Shown here in pieces: positions 16,176-25,019 of a stretch of DNA of 53,231 bases. The notes beneath the pieces are model-generated. The model was not told the origin of the DNA. It made no database searches and was given only the letters and a program-made list of their open reading frames with translations. Position numbers and translations under genes: made by a program. The stretch's first letter is position 1, and each line of letters begins with the position of its first letter. The stretch is from Vogesella alkaliphila (GTDB lineage: Bacteria > Pseudomonadota > Gammaproteobacteria > Burkholderiales > Chromobacteriaceae), in NCBI RefSeq assembly GCF_014652475.1, contig NZ_BMYW01000014.1:1-53231 (forward strand), given 5' to 3'.

Positions 16176-17407
16176 GCCATGCTTTGCAGGAAGCGTTTGG
16201 CCAGCACCGCATAGTCGTGCTTGGCCAGCACGTAAGCTTTGCCGGCAGCGCCCATGCGGCCGCGCTCGTTCGGCGTAAGTGCCGCCATGCGCCGCAGCGC
16301 GTCGGCAATCGCCGCCGGGTCTTCCGCCCCCACACTGATGCCGGCGCCGGCCTCAGCCACCATGTCATTGCCGGCTGCCACCGAATGCACTACCGGCTTG
16401 CCGGCCATCATGTAGTCGAACAGCTTGTTGGGGTTGATGCCGAAACGGTAGATGGGCAGCTTGCGCCAGCCGATGTACAGCGCGTCGCACTCGGCCAGGA
16501 AAGCCGGCACCGCGCGCTTGGCAATCGACGGCAGGAAGGTGACGTTGCTCAGCCCCAGCGCCTGCGCCTGGCTCACCAGTTCCGCCTTGTCCGGGCCATC
16601 GCCCACCAGCACGATGTGCAGCTGCTGCGCCGCATCCTGCTGCAGCTGGCTCGCCGCCTGCAGCAGGAAGTCCAGCGCGTTGGCCAGGCCGTGGCCACCG
16701 GCGTAGCCGACGATGAAACGCTTGTCGGCCTTCAGCTCTGCCAGACGCATGCGGAGCTCGGTCGGCAACGGCTCGCTGGCGCCCTGCCACTCGGCCACGT
16801 CCACGCCATTGGGAATCACCACGTATTTTTCCGGCGCCATGCCATGCGCCAGCATGTAGTCCTTGGCGCACGGCAGCATCGATACCACGGTATCGGCCTT
16901 GCGGTAGCCGAAGTCTTCCGCCCACTGCAACAGGCGGATGAACGGATGCTTCGGGCTCATGCCCCCCACTTCCACCGGTGTCAGCGGCCACAGGTCGTGC
17001 ACCTCGTACACCAGCTTCGCCCCGGTCTTGCCGGCAATGAAGGCCGCCGGGATGGTATCCAGCGGGTAGGTGGAGGAGGCAATCACCACGTCCGGTCGCC
17101 ATTGCTTGAGGTAGCGCCCGGACAGGCCCATCACCCGGCCGAGGAAGCGGAAGATGTTGATCACCCGCTTCAGGCCGTTGCCTTCGTACTTCGGCGTCTT
17201 GCACCAGGTGTAGCGGATGCCGGCGATGTCCTCGTCGGCGTAGTTGGCCGCCAGCGTCGGGTTGTGCTGGCGCAGGTGCGAGTAGTCGGCCGCCAGCATG
17301 TGCACTTCGTGGCCGGCCTTCACCCATTCGCGGGCCAGGTAGTAGGGGCGGAATTCCATGCCGTGCCGCGGACTGCCGGCGTAGTGGTTGATGTAGAGAA
17401 TGCGCAC
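16172..17407 (-). CDS. Glycosyltransferase family 4 (WbuB-like)
   Basis: A 411-residue GT-B protein. The N-terminal RILYINHYAGSPRHGMEFRPYYLAREWVKAGHEVH resembles WbuB-type O-antigen glycosyltransferases. VIPNGVDVAEW ends the N-domain, and the C-domain has the FGINPNKLFDYMMAGKPVV nucleotide-sugar-binding motif with the conserved acidic residue replaced by Asn. Donor and acceptor sugars are unknown. The start is GTG at 17407. The stop codon is supplied by the conserved end of a REP-like element, so the C-terminus may have been shortened or fixed by that insertion; the length is nonetheless normal. Confidence 0.85.
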   Translation of the reverse strand: MRILYINHYAGSPRHGMEFRPYYLAREWVKAGHEVHMLAADYSHLRQHNPTLAANYADEDIAGIRYTWCKTPKYEGNGLKRVINIFRFLGRVMGLSGRYLKQWRPDVVIASSTYPLDTIPAAFIAGKTGAKLVYEVHDLWPLTPVEVGGMSPKHPFIRLLQWAEDFGYRKADTVVSMLPCAKDYMLAHGMAPEKYVVIPNGVDVAEWQGASEPLPTELRMRLAELKADKRFIVGYAGGHGLANALDFLLQAASQLQQDAAQQLHIVLVGDGPDKAELVSQAQALGLSNVTFLPSIAKRAVPAFLAECDALYIGWRKLPIYRFGINPNKLFDYMMAGKPVVHSVAAGNDMVAEAGAGISVGAEDPAAIADALRRMAALTPNERGRMGAAGKAYVLAKHDYAVLAKRFLQSMA

Positions 17408-17426
17408 GTTATCGGATCGGGTTCGG

Positions 17427-18113
17427 TTAAGGGGTCAGCGAGATCAGGCCGGCGGCGATGTTGATCATCAGCGCCAGCACCGTGGTGTTGAAGGCAAACG
17501 ACAGCAGGCAGTGCAAGGTGCCGATGCGACGCATCGCGCGCGAGCTGAGCGCGACGTCCGCGGTCTGTGCCGAGGTGCCGATCACCACGGAAAAGTAGAA
17601 AAAATCGCCGTAATCCGGGATTTCCTGGCCGGGAAAATCCAGTCCCGGCGGCTCGCGGCGATGGCGAGCCAGAAAATAGCTGTGCGCGTAGTGCAACGCG
17701 AACACGGTCTGCGTGAACAGCCACGAGGTGACGATGGTCAGCCCGCCCAGCCCGATATGGCCCAGACGCTGCACCCCGACCGCCTGCCGTGCCAGCGACA
17801 ACTCGACCACAATGGCCAGCAGGCACACCAGCGCCGACAGCCCCACCAGCAGCAGCAGCACGCGCCGGCCCTCGTCCTGCACCAGCGCGTGGCGGTGGAT
17901 CTTGTCGCCGTCGCTTTGCCGCATCATGTGCAGGGCCAGCAGCAGGTAGAGGCCGGCGCCGCCGTTCCAGCCGACCAGGAAGGCGGTCAGCGGTGGCATC
18001 GGGTTGAACCACGGCACCAGCCACGCCAGCAGCACGCCGAACAGGATGGCGACCAGCAGGCGCGGATGGGCGCGCAACAGGCGCAGCGGCAGGCCGCTCC
18101 GGGGGCGCATCAT
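17427..18113 (-). CDS. DUF1345 family membrane protein
   Basis: A 228-residue protein with about five membrane helices and the DUF1345 hallmark DYGDFFYFSVVIGTSAQTADVAL near residue 165, preceded by TQTVFALHYAHSYF. The family's function is unknown and it is not a known glycan biosynthesis component. It sits inside the glycan operon on the same strand, 25 bp after another small membrane protein and 19 bp before the WbuB-like glycosyltransferase. The Met-Met start near 18113 is preferred but not tightly fixed. Confidence 0.8.
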   Translation of the reverse strand: MMRPRSGLPLRLLRAHPRLLVAILFGVLLAWLVPWFNPMPPLTAFLVGWNGGAGLYLLLALHMMRQSDGDKIHRHALVQDEGRRVLLLLVGLSALVCLLAIVVELSLARQAVGVQRLGHIGLGGLTIVTSWLFTQTVFALHYAHSYFLARHRREPPGLDFPGQEIPDYGDFFYFSVVIGTSAQTADVALSSRAMRRIGTLHCLLSFAFNTTVLALMINIAAGLISLTP

Positions 18114-18138
18114 CGCAGGCTCCGTTCAGGCAGGCGGT

Positions 18139-18576
18139 TCACGGTTCCAGCCCGGCGCCGCGCTGCATGCGCTTCCAGTCGTTGCGGGCGAACCACACGC
18201 CCAGTATCGACCAGATCATGCCGTCGCTCATCAGCCGTTCCGAGGTCGGGATCGCACCGCTGTAGGCCCAGTTCATGCCCACCATCAGGCAGGCCAGCGC
18301 CATGCCCTTGCTGGCGAGGCCGTAGGCGAACAGGAAGCGCAGCTGGCCGCCGGCGGCGACGCGGCGCCAGCGCGCGTAGTCGTCGTCGCGCAGCTTCGCG
18401 AACCACGCGTTGCTGCGCAGTTGCCAGATCGCGTACACCATCGCCACCACCAGGTGGGTGGCGACATTGCCCGCCGTCAGCGGCATGTCGTACAGCCCCC
18501 AGTGCAGCAGGGTAAACAGCAGCCCCAGCGGCAGCGACACCAGCAGCAGGGTTTGCGGGGCGGTTTGCCAGTTCAT
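18139..18576 (-). CDS. Small multi-spanning membrane protein of unknown function
   Basis: A 145-residue protein with about four hydrophobic segments. It starts NWQTAPQTLLLVSLPLGLLFTLLHWGLYDMPLTAG and has a charged ARWRRVAAGG loop in the middle. I do not recognise a family. AAGGAG stands 6 bases before the start, so translation is well supported. It lies between a glycosyltransferase (27 bp upstream) and the DUF1345 gene, probably cotranscribed, and may work with the latter. A 12-bp direct repeat (CTTCATGTCGTC at 18585-18596 and 18602-18613) spans its leader and the end of the upstream gene. Confidence 0.65.
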   Translation of the reverse strand: MNWQTAPQTLLLVSLPLGLLFTLLHWGLYDMPLTAGNVATHLVVAMVYAIWQLRSNAWFAKLRDDDYARWRRVAAGGQLRFLFAYGLASKGMALACLMVGMNWAYSGAIPTSERLMSDGMIWSILGVWFARNDWKRMQRGAGLEP

Positions 18577-18603
18577 TTTGTCTCCTTCATGTCGTCACCT
18601 GCT

Positions 18604-19713
18604 TCATGTCGTCTCCTGCAGCTGGCAGTACAGCGCCAGCAGCTTGTCGGCCTCGGCCGCCCAGCTGTATTTCGCCAGCACCGCGCGCTTGCCGGCCTCG
18701 CCCATCGCCTGCGCGCGCGCGTCGTCGGCCAGCAGCGTGGCGATGGCGTCGGCGATCGCGCGCGGGTCCTGCGGATCGACCAGCAGGCCGCAGCCGGCAT
18801 CCTCGACGATGCCGCGCCACAGCGGGAAATCGCTGGCGATCACCGGCATGCCGGCGGCCATGTACTCGAACAGCTTGATCGGCAGCGACTCGACGTAGCT
18901 CGGCGTCGGCAGCAGCGTCACCAGCCCGACCTTGCTCTGCGCCAGCACCTCGGCCACGCCCGTGCGATCGAGCACGCCCAAGTCGTTGACGCGGCTCCAG
19001 CCGGCCTCGCGCTGCAAGGCGGCCTTCAGGTCCGGCTCGCTCCAGATGCCGGCGAGGTTCAGCCGGGTGTCGGAATCCGGCAGCGCCGCGATGATGGGCT
19101 CGATGCCGCGGGTGCGGCTGATGCCGCCCAGGTAGCACACCTCGTTGCGGCGGCTGGCCCACGGCGTGTCGCGCACCAGCTCGGCCAGGATCGGGTAGTT
19201 GCACACGTCCACCGCGTGGCGGGCGCCGGCCCGCGCGAAGCGCTCGCGGATCACCGGCGTGGCGGCGACGATGGCGTCGAAACGGCGTGCGGCGTAGTCC
19301 TCCAGCGTCTCCACCCCGCGCGACACCCACGGTCGCGCGACGCCCGGTATCCAGTGCTTGGCCAGCACCTGGCGCGGCACGTCCTCGTGCACGTCGTACA
19401 CGATGCGGATGCCGGCCTGCTGCAGGCGCAGCGCGGCGGGGATCAGCTCCGGGTCGTGAAAGTGCGCGACGTCCGGCATCAGCTGCAGGGTCTTCTCGTA
19501 CACGCGCTTCACCGTGCCGGTCATGCGCGACAGGCGGCCGCCGGATTTGGCGCCGACGTCGTGCAGGCGCACGTCGCGGTTGATCTCGTCACCCAGCCCG
19601 TCGGCGACGATCAGGTGCACTTCATGGCCGGCGGCGGCCAGGCTCGCGCACTCCTTCACGAAGATGCGGATGTCGTGGCGCGGGTGGGCGCTGGTGAGAT
19701 GGGCGATTTTCAT
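18604..19713 (-). CDS. Glycosyltransferase family 4
   Basis: A 369-residue GT-B protein starting MKIAHLTSAHPRHDIRIFVKECASLAAAGHEVH. VAHFHDPELIPAAL and VYDVHEDVPRQ are typical of GT4 proteins in O-antigen clusters, and the C-domain carries SLPIKLFEYMAAGMPVIASDFP with the conserved Glu replaced by Ile-Lys spacing. Donor and acceptor are unknown. Its ATG overlaps the stop of the upstream glycosyltransferase (ATGA), so the two are translationally coupled. Confidence 0.85.
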   Translation of the reverse strand: MKIAHLTSAHPRHDIRIFVKECASLAAAGHEVHLIVADGLGDEINRDVRLHDVGAKSGGRLSRMTGTVKRVYEKTLQLMPDVAHFHDPELIPAALRLQQAGIRIVYDVHEDVPRQVLAKHWIPGVARPWVSRGVETLEDYAARRFDAIVAATPVIRERFARAGARHAVDVCNYPILAELVRDTPWASRRNEVCYLGGISRTRGIEPIIAALPDSDTRLNLAGIWSEPDLKAALQREAGWSRVNDLGVLDRTGVAEVLAQSKVGLVTLLPTPSYVESLPIKLFEYMAAGMPVIASDFPLWRGIVEDAGCGLLVDPQDPRAIADAIATLLADDARAQAMGEAGKRAVLAKYSWAAEADKLLALYCQLQETT

Positions 19714-20789
19714 CGACGGTTTCCTTCTGGCAACGCCAGCAAATCACGGTAGATGTCGGCAAAACGTTGCATATTGTGTTGGTGCAGGCCTTTTTCGGCC
19801 ACCAGGCGGCGGTTCAGCGTCACCGCTTCCGCCAGCTGCGCGTCGTCGGCGGCGCGCAGCAGCTGCGCTTGCAGCGCCGTGCCGAGGCGTTGGACGTCCT
19901 CGACGATGGCGCCGTTGACACCGTCCAGCACCCACTCCAGGTTGGCCGGCAGGTTGGACAGCACCGGCAGGCAGCCGTGGCCCATCGCTTCGAGCAGGCT
20001 GATGCTGGTGGCGTCGCTCTTCGGCACGCTGACGAACACGCGCGCGTCGCGGTACAGGCCGGCCAGCACCTCCGGCGCCACGAAGCCGGTGAAGGTGACG
20101 CGGGCAAGACCGAGGCTGGCGGCCAACGTTTTGAGGTATTCCGTCTCCTCGCCGCTGGCGGCCACCGTCAGCGTCCAGCCGGCGAAGCGGGGATCGGCCT
20201 CCACCTCGGCCCAGGCGCGCACGATGCTGTCGATACGGTATAGCGGTTTGTGCAGGCGGCAGGACAGCACGGAGAGCGGCTTGGCGGCGATGTCCGGCGC
20301 CGGCGGCAGCGCGTCCATGCCGAAGTTCAGCACGTCCATGCGGGCAATCGGCGCCAGCTCGCGACACACCGCGGCCATGTGCAGCGAATCGCTGGTGACG
20401 GCGCTGGCGGCGGCAAGGTTGGCCGCCACCAGGTGTTTCATGAAGCGGTTCTGGCGCGGCAGCAGCAGCACGTCCGAGCCCCAGCAGGTCAGCAGCCACG
20501 GCAAGGACGTGCCGGCGAGCGCGCGGCGCGCGTGCCACGCCACGCTGTTGGCCTGGTGCACGTGCACGATGTCCGGCTGCAGCGCAGCTATCAGGCCGGC
20601 GATCCTGCCGGCGGTGGCCAGCGCCTTGAGGCTGAAGTCCACCTGCAGCACGCGGCCAAGGTTGGCCGCATGGTAGCGCGCCGGCAGCTCGCCGCTGGTG
20701 ACGAGGTGGATTTCGTCCACGTGCGGCGCGATGCCGGCGAGGTAGCGGAAGGTGTGGACCGAGGCGGAGCCGATCAGCAGCAGTTTCAT
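19710..20789 (-). CDS. Glycosyltransferase family 4
   Basis: A 359-residue GT-B protein starting MKLLLIGSASVHTFRYLAGI. The N-domain has PDIVHVHQANSVAWHARRAL and TCWGSDVLLLPRQN, and the C-domain has SDATSISLLEAMGHGCLPVLSNLPAN, where Glu of the E-x7-E motif is in SISLLEAMG. It resembles glycosyltransferases that extend lipid-linked oligosaccharides; specificity is unknown. The ATG at 20789 overlaps the upstream aminotransferase stop as ATGA; the long open frame to 21404 is a shadow of that gene. An exact 13-bp repeat copy (20658-20670) and a 12/13 copy (20415-20427) both encode an AANL tetrapeptide. Confidence 0.86.
   Translation of the reverse strand: MKLLLIGSASVHTFRYLAGIAPHVDEIHLVTSGELPARYHAANLGRVLQVDFSLKALATAGRIAGLIAALQPDIVHVHQANSVAWHARRALAGTSLPWLLTCWGSDVLLLPRQNRFMKHLVAANLAAASAVTSDSLHMAAVCRELAPIARMDVLNFGMDALPPAPDIAAKPLSVLSCRLHKPLYRIDSIVRAWAEVEADPRFAGWTLTVAASGEETEYLKTLAASLGLARVTFTGFVAPEVLAGLYRDARVFVSVPKSDATSISLLEAMGHGCLPVLSNLPANLEWVLDGVNGAIVEDVQRLGTALQAQLLRAADDAQLAEAVTLNRRLVAEKGLHQHNMQRFADIYRDLLALPEGNRR
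20415..20427 (+). repeat. Dispersed 13-bp repeat, 12/13 copy
   Basis: It differs only at the last base (C for A). It lies inside the glycosyltransferase gene and encodes an AANL segment on the opposite strand. Confidence 0.75.
20658..20670 (+). repeat. Dispersed 13-bp repeat, exact copy
   Basis: Inside the glycosyltransferase gene. It encodes HAANL on the minus strand. Confidence 0.9.
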
Positions 20790-22012
20790 GGCGTGTCCTT
20801 GTGCTGGCGCAGCAGCTCGGCCAGCGCCCGGCTCAGCCGCGCCAGCTTGCGCTCTAGCCGCGCATCGGCCTTGAGCGCGATGTTCATCGGCAGGTTGAGC
20901 ACGCTGGCGGCCAGGCGCTCGCCGTGCGGCGCGCTGCCGGCGACGTAGCCGTGGCGGAAGGAGCCGGCGGGGTGGATCACGTCGTCGAACCACACCCCGA
21001 TGCTCAGGCCGCTGGCGGCGGACAGCCGGCGCGCCAGCGCCGCCTTGTCGGCCACCGCGAACGGCAGCGCGAACGGGTAGCGCACCCAGTGCGTGCCGGC
21101 CGGCGCCGGCCATTGCTGCAGCTGCGGCAGCGCGGCCAGCGCGCGCTGGTAGTGGGCGGCCAGTTGCTGCTTGTGCGCGATGGCGGCGGCCAGCGTCGGC
21201 AGCTGGCGGCGCAGCAGCACCGCGGACAGCAGCGGCATCGCGCGCGGCGGGTGCGGCTCGCCATCGCGGACTTCGCCGTCGCCGGAGCGGTAGACCATGC
21301 CCAGCCGCCGTACCGCGGCCATCGCGAAGCGCCCCAGCAGCGGCCAGCGCGCGCCCAGCAGGTGCGCCTTCAGCGTCGCCGCCAGCCGCCACTCGTCGCC
21401 GCACGGGATCTCCGGCAATACGACGGGCGGCAGCTCGCTACCGGCCGGCAGCAGCGCCATGCCGCCGATGCCGCCGGTGAGATTTTTCGAGTACTCGAAG
21501 CTGAAAAAGGCGCCGTCGTGATAGGTGCCCAGCCACTGCCCGTCGCAGCGCGAGGCGAAGCCGTGCGCGGCGTCGTCGACAAAGCGCACGTGGCGCTGCT
21601 TTTCGCGCAGCCAGGTCGGCACCTCGCAGGCGAGGCCGAAGTTGTGCGGCACCACCACCACCCGGGTGCGCGGCGTGATGGCGGCGTCCAGCGCCAGCCA
21701 GTCGAAATTGAGGCTGCCCTGGCCAACATCGACAAAGCGCAGCGTGGCGCCGCTCGGCGGCACCTGGTTGGGCACCACCACGCAGGTGAACGCCGGCACG
21801 ATGACCTCGTCGCCGGCCTGCACCCCGTGCAGGCGCAACAGCGCGGCAAACGCGGCGCGGCCGCTGTCGAACAGCACGATGCGGCCAACCTCGACCTCGA
21901 ACAGCTGCGCCAGCTCGATGCGCAGCGCGGCGCGGTGATGGCGGCGGCCGGCGAGCATGGCCGGGAAGGCGGACAGGTACTGCCAGATGCTCAGCGAATT
22001 GGCGGTCAGCAT
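20786..22012 (-). CDS. DegT/DnrJ/EryC1/StrS-family PLP protein
   Basis: A 408-residue fold-type I PLP protein. The expected Schiff-base Lys176 is in FSFEYSKNLTGGIGG, with FVDDAAHGF at residues 144-152 for ring stacking and an N-terminal LFDSGRAAFAALL segment. It is more divergent from the other two aminotransferases of the cluster than they are from each other, with a long helical region after residue 220. It probably aminates another keto sugar nucleotide; the substrate is unknown. Start and stop overlap both neighbours (7 bp with the hexapeptide acyltransferase, ATGA with the glycosyltransferase). A 12/13 repeat copy is at 21880-21892. Confidence 0.8.
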   Translation of the reverse strand: MLTANSLSIWQYLSAFPAMLAGRRHHRAALRIELAQLFEVEVGRIVLFDSGRAAFAALLRLHGVQAGDEVIVPAFTCVVVPNQVPPSGATLRFVDVGQGSLNFDWLALDAAITPRTRVVVVPHNFGLACEVPTWLREKQRHVRFVDDAAHGFASRCDGQWLGTYHDGAFFSFEYSKNLTGGIGGMALLPAGSELPPVVLPEIPCGDEWRLAATLKAHLLGARWPLLGRFAMAAVRRLGMVYRSGDGEVRDGEPHPPRAMPLLSAVLLRRQLPTLAAAIAHKQQLAAHYQRALAALPQLQQWPAPAGTHWVRYPFALPFAVADKAALARRLSAASGLSIGVWFDDVIHPAGSFRHGYVAGSAPHGERLAASVLNLPMNIALKADARLERKLARLSRALAELLRQHKDTP

Positions 22013-22530
22013 AGCGCCTTCACCTTTCTCGCCGGCTGGCCGGCGTACAGCCAGCCCGGTGCCAGCGCGCCCTTGACCACGCTGCCGGCGGCGACCACCA
22101 CGTTGTCGCCGATCTCGGCGCCGGGCAGCACGATGACGCCGGCGCCGATGAACACGTTGTTGCCGATGCGGATGTCGGCGTCGGTGTGGCAGTCGACGAA
22201 CGCCGTCGCCGTCACGTCGGCGGGGATGGCGTTGCTGTGGCAGAACAGCAGGCAGCGCGGGCCGATGGCGACGCGCTCGCCGATCTGCAGCCGGTTGCCG
22301 CCGATCAGGCAGTAGAAATGCGGCGCGATATGGCTATGCGCGCCAAGCGCCAGGCGGCCGGCGCCGTGCGTCAGCACCTCGCCGCCCCAGTACAGCCGCG
22401 CGTGCTCGCCTAGCTGCAAGGCCGCCGGCACCGCGCTGACCGAGGGATTGACCCGCGCCGAGGCGGCGAGGCGGGCACCGCGCCACACCAGCCACTGGCG
22501 CCACAGCAACAACAGCACGCGCTTAAACAT
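22006..22530 (-). CDS. Hexapeptide-repeat (left-handed beta-helix) acyltransferase
   Basis: A 174-residue protein. The N-terminus is hydrophobic and basic (MFKRVLLLLWRQWLVW), and hexapeptide repeats run from about residue 55 to 155 (IGERVAIGPRC, IRIGNNVFIGAGVIVLPGAEIGDNVVVAAGSVV), ending GWLYAGQPARKVK as in WbbJ/CysE-like O-acetyltransferases. It probably acetylates a sugar or sugar nucleotide for this glycan. The start at 22530 lies within the flippase coding end; the open frame to 22584 is rejected because the stretch is shared with the flippase and lacks a ribosome binding site. Confidence 0.83.
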   Translation of the reverse strand: MFKRVLLLLWRQWLVWRGARLAASARVNPSVSAVPAALQLGEHARLYWGGEVLTHGAGRLALGAHSHIAPHFYCLIGGNRLQIGERVAIGPRCLLFCHSNAIPADVTATAFVDCHTDADIRIGNNVFIGAGVIVLPGAEIGDNVVVAAGSVVKGALAPGWLYAGQPARKVKALC

Positions 22531-23770
22531 CGGACCTTTCCCGCAGCCGCAGCAGGCGGAATACCCACGCCAGATACGCCGCAAAATAGAGCGTCATCAC
22601 CACCGCCATCACGCGGAACGCCAGCATGGCGTCGCGCCCGGCGACATACACCGCGGCAAACACCGCCAGATTGACGATGACGCCGCACAACACGAACAGG
22701 AAGGACGCGCGCTGGCGGCCGATCACCATCGGCACCATGAAGGCCGGACCGACGATGAAGGCGGCGGCGAAGTACGGCGCAAGGTTGGCCGCAATCTCGC
22801 CGGCGCCCAGCCACGGCGCGCCGAACAGCAGCGCGAACAGCGGCCCGCCCCACAACGCCAGCACGCCGAACGGCACCACCGACAGCGCCGCCAGCACCAG
22901 CACCGCGCGCTTGAGCAGGCCGGACAGCGCGCGGCCGGACGCCGCCGCCTCGGCCAGATCGCGGAACACCACCTGCGCCACCGCCTGCCCCACCAGCGCC
23001 GCCGGCAGTTTCAGCACCCGCAGCACCAGCGCGTACTGGCCGACGATGGCGGAGCCGGACAACGCCGACAGCAGCGCCAGCATCAGCGAATCCTGGAACG
23101 CCACCACGAAGGCGTGCGGCGTGTTCACCAGCGGGAATTCGCGGTAACGCCGCGCGTCGGCCAGCAGCACACCGCGATCATGGCCGCGCAACCACGGCAG
23201 ACGCGCCGCGACATCGGCACGCGCCAGCGTCAGCAGGGCGACGGCCTGGCCGGCCAGCTGCGACAGGATCAGCCCGCCGGCGGCGAGGCCGGACCAGCCG
23301 GCCGCCACTTGCAGCAGCGACACGCCCAGCGACTGCACCACCCGCCCCTGCGCGTTGGCCGCGTAGCGGCGCTGGCGGTTGTTCCACGCCGTCCACGCCG
23401 CCACCGCGCCTGCCAGCCACACGCCCAGCGGCAGCAACGGCAGCCACGGCGCCAGCTGCGGCGCGCCGAGCAGGCCGGCGATGGCGTCGTGCCACGGCCA
23501 GAACAGCGGCAGGGTCAGCAACAGCAGGCCGGTATTGATCGCCAGCGCCAGCAGCATCAGCCGCGCCGCCTCCGGCTCGGACTTGGGCAGCACCACCGCC
23601 ATGTCGTAACGCGCGGTGGCGATCACCGCGAGATTGGACAGCCAGGCGACGAACACCGCCAGCACGCCGAAATCGGCCGGCGTGTACAGCCGCGTCAACA
23701 GCGGCGCGAACAGCAGCGGCAAGGCCTGCGCCAGCGCCGCGCCGCTGGCCAGCGTCGCCACGTTGCGCAT
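22523..23770 (-). CDS. Wzx-type lipid-linked oligosaccharide flippase
   Basis: A 415-residue polytopic inner-membrane protein with 11-12 hydrophobic segments. It starts RNVATLASGAALAQALPLLFAPLLTRLYTPADFGVLAVFVA, the standard start of polysaccharide biosynthesis flippases, where the LYTPADFG loop is characteristic. It would move undecaprenyl-linked sugars to the periplasm. I choose the ATG at 23770 with AGGCGG 4 bases upstream; a TTG at 23809 directly after the upstream stop is the alternative and would place a repeat copy (23780-23792) inside the gene. Another exact repeat copy (22781-22793) encodes AANL in a helix. Confidence 0.84.
   Translation of the reverse strand: MRNVATLASGAALAQALPLLFAPLLTRLYTPADFGVLAVFVAWLSNLAVIATARYDMAVVLPKSEPEAARLMLLALAINTGLLLLTLPLFWPWHDAIAGLLGAPQLAPWLPLLPLGVWLAGAVAAWTAWNNRQRRYAANAQGRVVQSLGVSLLQVAAGWSGLAAGGLILSQLAGQAVALLTLARADVAARLPWLRGHDRGVLLADARRYREFPLVNTPHAFVVAFQDSLMLALLSALSGSAIVGQYALVLRVLKLPAALVGQAVAQVVFRDLAEAAASGRALSGLLKRAVLVLAALSVVPFGVLALWGGPLFALLFGAPWLGAGEIAANLAPYFAAAFIVGPAFMVPMVIGRQRASFLFVLCGVIVNLAVFAAVYVAGRDAMLAFRVMAVVMTLYFAAYLAWVFRLLRLRERSDV
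22781..22793 (+). repeat. Dispersed 13-bp repeat, exact copy
   Basis: Inside the flippase gene, encoding IAANLAP on the minus strand. Confidence 0.9.
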
Positions 23771-23779
23771 GAAGCCGCC

Positions 23780-23792
23780 TGCGGCCAACCTT
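23780..23792 (-). repeat. Dispersed 13-bp repeat, exact copy
   Basis: Between the WbpE-like gene stop (23810) and the chosen flippase start (23770), in the same orientation as the genes. Confidence 0.88.
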
Positions 23793-23809
23793 TGACGCAG
23801 CGCGTTCAA

Positions 23810-24907
23810 TTAGCCCAGCGCCTTCTTCACCGCGGCGACGATGGCGTCCTGGGTGGCTTCGTCCAGGAACGGGTGCATCGGCAGGCTCATCACGCGACGG
23901 CCGGCGGCCTCGGCCAGCGGGAAGCTGCCCTCGCCCTGGCCCAGGTGGGCGAAAGCCGGCTGCAGGTGCAGCGGGATCGGGTAGTGCACCGCGGTAGGCA
24001 CCCCCAGTTCCTGCAGCGCCTTCTGCACCGCGTCGCGGTTGTCCATCTCGATGGTGTACTGCGCGTAGACGTGGCTATTGCCCGGTGCGATCACCGGCAC
24101 CCGTGCCACGTCGGCCAGCAATGCGCTGTAGCGCGCGCCGATGCGGGCGCGGGCCACCACTTCGTCCTGGAAGCTCGGCAGCTTGGCCAGCAGTACCGCG
24201 GCCTGGATGGTGTCCAGCCGGCCGTTGAGGCCGATCACCGGGTGGTGGTAGCGGCGATCCTGGCCGTGCACGCGGATTTCGCGCATTTTCTTCGCCAGCT
24301 CGTCGTCGTTGGTGAACACCGCGCCGCCGTCGCCGTAGCAGCCCAGCGGCTTGGACGGGAAGAAGCTGGTGGTGCCAATGGTGCACAGGTTGCCGGAGCG
24401 CTTGCCGTGCCGGCTGGCGCCGAAGCTCTGCGCGCCGTCCTCGATCACCGGCAGGCCGTGCTTGGCGGCGATGGCGTTGATGGCGTCGAAGTCCGCGACT
24501 TGCCCGTACAGGCTGACCGGCATGATGGCGCGGGTACGCGGCGTGATCGCTGCTTCCAGCAGCGCCGGGTCGAGGTTGTAGGTGAGCGGGTCGATGTCGA
24601 CGAACACCGGCTTGGCGCCCAAGAGCGCGATCATCTCGCCGGTGGCGATGAAGGTGAACGGGGTGGTAATCACCTCGTCGCCGGCCTTGACGCCCAGCGC
24701 CATCAGCGCGATCAGCAGCGCCTTGGTGCCGTCGCAGACGCCGATGGCGTGGCGGGCGCCGGTGTAGGCGGCGAGCTGGTCTTCCAGCTGCTTCACCTCC
24801 GGCCCCATGATGTACTGGCCGTGATCCAGCACCGCGTGGATGCGGGCGTCGATGTCGGCCTTGAGATGCTGGTACTGCGCTTTCAGATCGATGAACTGGA
24901 TGGACAT
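23810..24907 (-). CDS. wbpE: WbpE-like UDP-sugar 3-aminotransferase (DegT family)
   Basis: A 365-residue PLP enzyme. The expected Schiff-base Lys186 is in TSFFPSKPLGCYGDGGAVF, with IEDGAQSFGA at residues 155-164. SIQFIDLKAQYQHLKADID and SKPLGCYGDGG match WbpE, which aminates UDP-3-keto-GlcNAcA to UDP-GlcNAc3NA. WbpB-like and WbpD-like genes directly upstream support this role. The start at 24907 has AAAAGG upstream; the longer frame to 24943 adds 12 atypical residues. The gene is separated from wbpD by 143 bp that contain inverted repeats. Confidence 0.88.
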   Translation of the reverse strand: MSIQFIDLKAQYQHLKADIDARIHAVLDHGQYIMGPEVKQLEDQLAAYTGARHAIGVCDGTKALLIALMALGVKAGDEVITTPFTFIATGEMIALLGAKPVFVDIDPLTYNLDPALLEAAITPRTRAIMPVSLYGQVADFDAINAIAAKHGLPVIEDGAQSFGASRHGKRSGNLCTIGTTSFFPSKPLGCYGDGGAVFTNDDELAKKMREIRVHGQDRRYHHPVIGLNGRLDTIQAAVLLAKLPSFQDEVVARARIGARYSALLADVARVPVIAPGNSHVYAQYTIEMDNRDAVQKALQELGVPTAVHYPIPLHLQPAFAHLGQGEGSFPLAEAAGRRVMSLPMHPFLDEATQDAIVAAVKKALG

Positions 24908-24941
24908 GTGCTTAAACCTTTTCAGCCACGCCCCCCACAAC

Positions 24942-25019
24942 AAACACGAAAGAAACTGACAGATCTGCCCGGCAGCTCCTGCAGGCCAGCCATTTGGCCT
25001 TGCGATTTTGTTCGTGTTT
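24942..25019. repeat. Long-loop inverted repeats between wbpD and wbpE
   Basis: AAACACGAA (24942-24950) and TTCGTGTTT (25011-25019) are exact complements about 60 bases apart. Smaller nested dyads (AGGCC/GGCCT near 24983-25000) lie between them. The 143-bp gap is unusually long for this tightly packed operon. It may fold as an mRNA structure or be the remnant of an inserted element; no terminator T-run is seen. Confidence 0.45.

Noticed and set aside
18585-18613. 12-bp direct repeat as an insertion-sequence footprint
   Set aside because: The copies are 17 bp apart, offset across a gene end and leader, with no terminal inverted repeats; a small local duplication is simpler.
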